64,000 nt of DNA from Streptomyces sp. NBC_00273 (GTDB lineage Bacteria > Actinomycetota > Actinomycetes > Streptomycetales > Streptomycetaceae), in assembly GCF_036178145.1 (NCBI RefSeq), contig NZ_CP108067.1:4092001-4156000 (forward strand), read 5' to 3'. Positions within the stretch are counted from its first letter, which is position 1. Each line of letters opens with the position of its first letter. Shown here piece by piece: positions 62,389 to 64,000 of the stretch. Below the pieces are notes generated by a model. It ran no database searches. It was not told the DNA's origin and saw only the letters and a list, made by a program, of their open reading frames with translations. The position numbers were made by a program, and so were the translations under genes.

Positions 62389-63702
62389 TCAGAGGTTCTC
62401 CAGCATCTCGGTCACCAGCGCGGCGATCGGGGAGCGCTCCGAGCGCGTCAGCGTGATGTGGGCGAAGAGCGGGTGGCCCTTCAACTTCTCGACCACGGCG
62501 ACCACTCCGTCGTACCGACCGACCCGCAGGTTGTCCCGCTGGGCGACATCGTGGGTCAGAACGACCCGCGAATTGGCGCCGATTCGGGACAGAACGGTCA
62601 GCAGGACATTGCGCTCCAGCGACTGCGCCTCGTCCACGATCACGAAGGCGTCGTGCAGCGAGCGGCCTCGGATGTGCGTGAGCGGCAGGACCTCCAGCAT
62701 CCCGCGGTTCAGCACCTCCTCGATGACCTCGCGCCCGGCGACCGCCGAGAGGGTGTCGAAGACCGCCTGCGCCCAGGGGCTCATCTTCTCGGAGGCGTCC
62801 CCGGGCAGGTAGCCGAGGTCCTGACCGCCCACCGCGTACAGCGGCCGGAAGACCATCACCTTCTGGTGCTGCCTGCGCTCCAGGACCGCTTCCAGTCCCG
62901 CGCAGAGCGCCAGTGCCGACTTTCCGGTGCCGGCCCGGCCGCCCATCGAGATGATCCCGATCTCGGGGTCGAGGAGGAGGTCCAGCGCGATGCGCTGCTC
63001 GGCGCTGCGACCGTGCAGCCCGAAGGCCTCCCGGTCGCCGCGCACGAGCCGCACGTTGCCGTCCGCCGTGACCCGGCCGAGCGCCTTGCCGCGCTCGGAC
63101 TGCAGGACCAGTCCGGTGTGCACGGGCAGCTCCGCGGCCTCCGGCACGTAGAGACGGTCCTCCGAGTAGAGGAGGTCCACCTGTTCTCCGGAGAGGGCGA
63201 GGTCGCTCATGCCCGTCCAGCCGGCGTCGGTGATCGCGAGCTCCGCGCGGTACTCCTCGGCGATCAACCCCACGGAGGAGGCCTTGATGCGCAGTGGGAG
63301 GTCCTTCGAGACCACCGTGACGTCGTAGCCCTCGGCCTGGAGGTTGCGGGCGACCGCGAGGATCCGCGAGTCGTTGTCCCCCAACCTGAAACCGGCGGGC
63401 AGGACGCTCGTGTCGGAGTGGTTGAGCTCGACGCGCAGGGTGCCGCCCAGATCGCCCAGCGGGATGGGGGCGTCCAGGCGACCGTTGCGAACCCGGAAGT
63501 CGTCGAGCAGGCGCAGGGCCTGGCGAGCGAAGTAACCGAGTTCGGGATGGTGCCTCTTTGCCTCCAGCTCGGTGATCACCACGATCGGGAGCACGACCTC
63601 GTGCTCGTCGAAGCGGGAGATCGCATTGGGGTCTGCCAGCAGGACGCTGGTGTCGAGGACGTAGGTCCGCCTGTCGGGCAGGCGGCTCTTTGTGCTGGTC
63701 AC
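62389..63702 (-). CDS. PIN-domain-PhoH ATPase (PhoH2 type)
   Basis: 437 residues from GTG 63702. N-terminal PIN domain: [12 protein letters not shown] (D17), [24 protein letters not shown]-terminal PhoH helicase-like domain: [13 protein letters not shown] (Walker A), [12 protein letters not shown] (Walker B) and [16 protein letters not shown]. PhoH2 proteins join RNase and RNA-unwinding activity. The start is uncertain because no good RBS is present; an upstream GTG (63705) and ATG are in frame. Confidence 0.92.
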   Translation of the reverse strand: MTSTKSRLPDRRTYVLDTSVLLADPNAISRFDEHEVVLPIVVITELEAKRHHPELGYFARQALRLLDDFRVRNGRLDAPIPLGDLGGTLRVELNHSDTSVLPAGFRLGDNDSRILAVARNLQAEGYDVTVVSKDLPLRIKASSVGLIAEEYRAELAITDAGWTGMSDLALSGEQVDLLYSEDRLYVPEAAELPVHTGLVLQSERGKALGRVTADGNVRLVRGDREAFGLHGRSAEQRIALDLLLDPEIGIISMGGRAGTGKSALALCAGLEAVLERRQHQKVMVFRPLYAVGGQDLGYLPGDASEKMSPWAQAVFDTLSAVAGREVIEEVLNRGMLEVLPLTHIRGRSLHDAFVIVDEAQSLERNVLLTVLSRIGANSRVVLTHDVAQRDNLRVGRYDGVVAVVEKLKGHPLFAHITLTRSERSPIAALVTEMLENL

Positions 63703-64000
63703 CACGGAAGGACGTACCCCCTCGGAAGAGGTCGGGCCATGAAGACCGGACCGGTCATCGGCACCCATGCCAGGGCCGATTTCCGGCCCTCCACTCCGTC
63801 CGTGCGAACCGCACGTGCGTCCTGGTGCAAAGGGCCTCCCGGGCGGACGACCCCATGCCGTCCGCTGAGACTCGACACCCGTGGATCGGGCATCGACCTG
63901 AAAGGGATATTCCCCGAACAAGCCAGGCCATGCCATGGCATATGACGGACGCTCGGTGAATCCCTGGTGAAGGCTTCGAGGGGAGGGGGTCGCGGGGCAC
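63703..64000. other. Upstream region of the PhoH-family gene
   Basis: 298 bp to the window edge with no supported gene. A 12-bp palindrome ATGCCATGGCAT lies at 63930-63941; otherwise nothing distinctive. Confidence 0.5.

Noticed and set aside
63755..64000. Minus-strand frame at the right edge
   Set aside because: Irregular composition, no domain, lies in the PhoH upstream region and may simply be open by chance.

Overview
The window is high-GC actinobacterial chromosome, almost certainly Streptomyces. Support: GC-rich codon third positions throughout, many GTG starts, frequent ATGA/GTGA stop-start overlaps, rare TTA codons, a WhiB-family protein, PadR regulators and actinobacterial families (DUF4190, DUF4245, DUF4407, DUF1707, polyphosphate glucokinase). 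Most of it is core chromosome: ychF, ppgK, ispH, xseAB, glpX, a WhiB gene, class I and class II fumarases, oxyR-ahpCD, a bifunctional PBP, SPFH and PhoH genes. No tRNA, rRNA, CRISPR array, transposase or integrase was found.

Layout: 1-9.0 kb holds a septum-formation-family membrane protein, a threonine-synthase-like enzyme, a PEP-mutase-family enzyme, an EamA exporter, a trypsin-like protease beside two tandem esterase paralogues, and a MarR/SMP-30 divergent pair. 9.1-12.4 kb holds a HAAS-like membrane protein with its PadR regulator and an SNF2 helicase. 12.4-20.4 kb is the most interesting part. Four minus-strand genes with overlapping or close junctions encode a class III cyclase-like protein, a P-loop STAND-like ATPase, an SPFH-like coiled-coil protein and a DUF4407 membrane protein. 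They face a divergent Pycsar-effector-like membrane protein, which overlaps tail-to-tail with a Crp/Fnr-type cyclic-nucleotide-binding regulator. The cyclase-like C-terminus and the ATPase N-terminus carry the same short N-x-Y-G-x4-G-x3-F-G-I motif, as in effector/NLR amyloid-type pairings. The ATPase has a TTA codon at position 8 and the effector one at 174, which suggests bldA-linked expression. I read this as a candidate cyclic-nucleotide/STAND defence or signalling system.

20.5-22.5 kb is a scarred accessory spot: a decayed YoeB/YefM pair, an intact VapBC pair, a pseudogene with a stop and a frameshift, and a degenerate second copy of the ychF 3' end and terminator exactly 1,498 bp from the real one. 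22.5-35.7 kb returns to core genes. 35.8-39.2 kb holds four co-directional WXG100/ESX-like genes between the two fumarase genes. 39.4-46 kb holds a secreted protein, a leaderless-looking GDPD gene, a GDSL-lipase/ricin-lectin gene, fumC and a DUF402 gene. 46-64 kb holds a GAF/PP2C/HATPase phosphatase (TTA codon), a PBP, an SPFH-Arc-like pair behind a 16-bp palindrome, a PadR/ABC/FtsX operon, oxyR/ahpCD, a paralogous membrane-protein pair, an AI-2E-family permease, a lytic transglycosylase and PhoH.

Several regulators have visible dyad sites (MarR, two PadR, SPFH, SNF2 leader), and strong hairpin terminators end many transcription units. Functions are read from motifs and family knowledge only. 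Start codons were chosen from ribosome-binding sites and overlaps.
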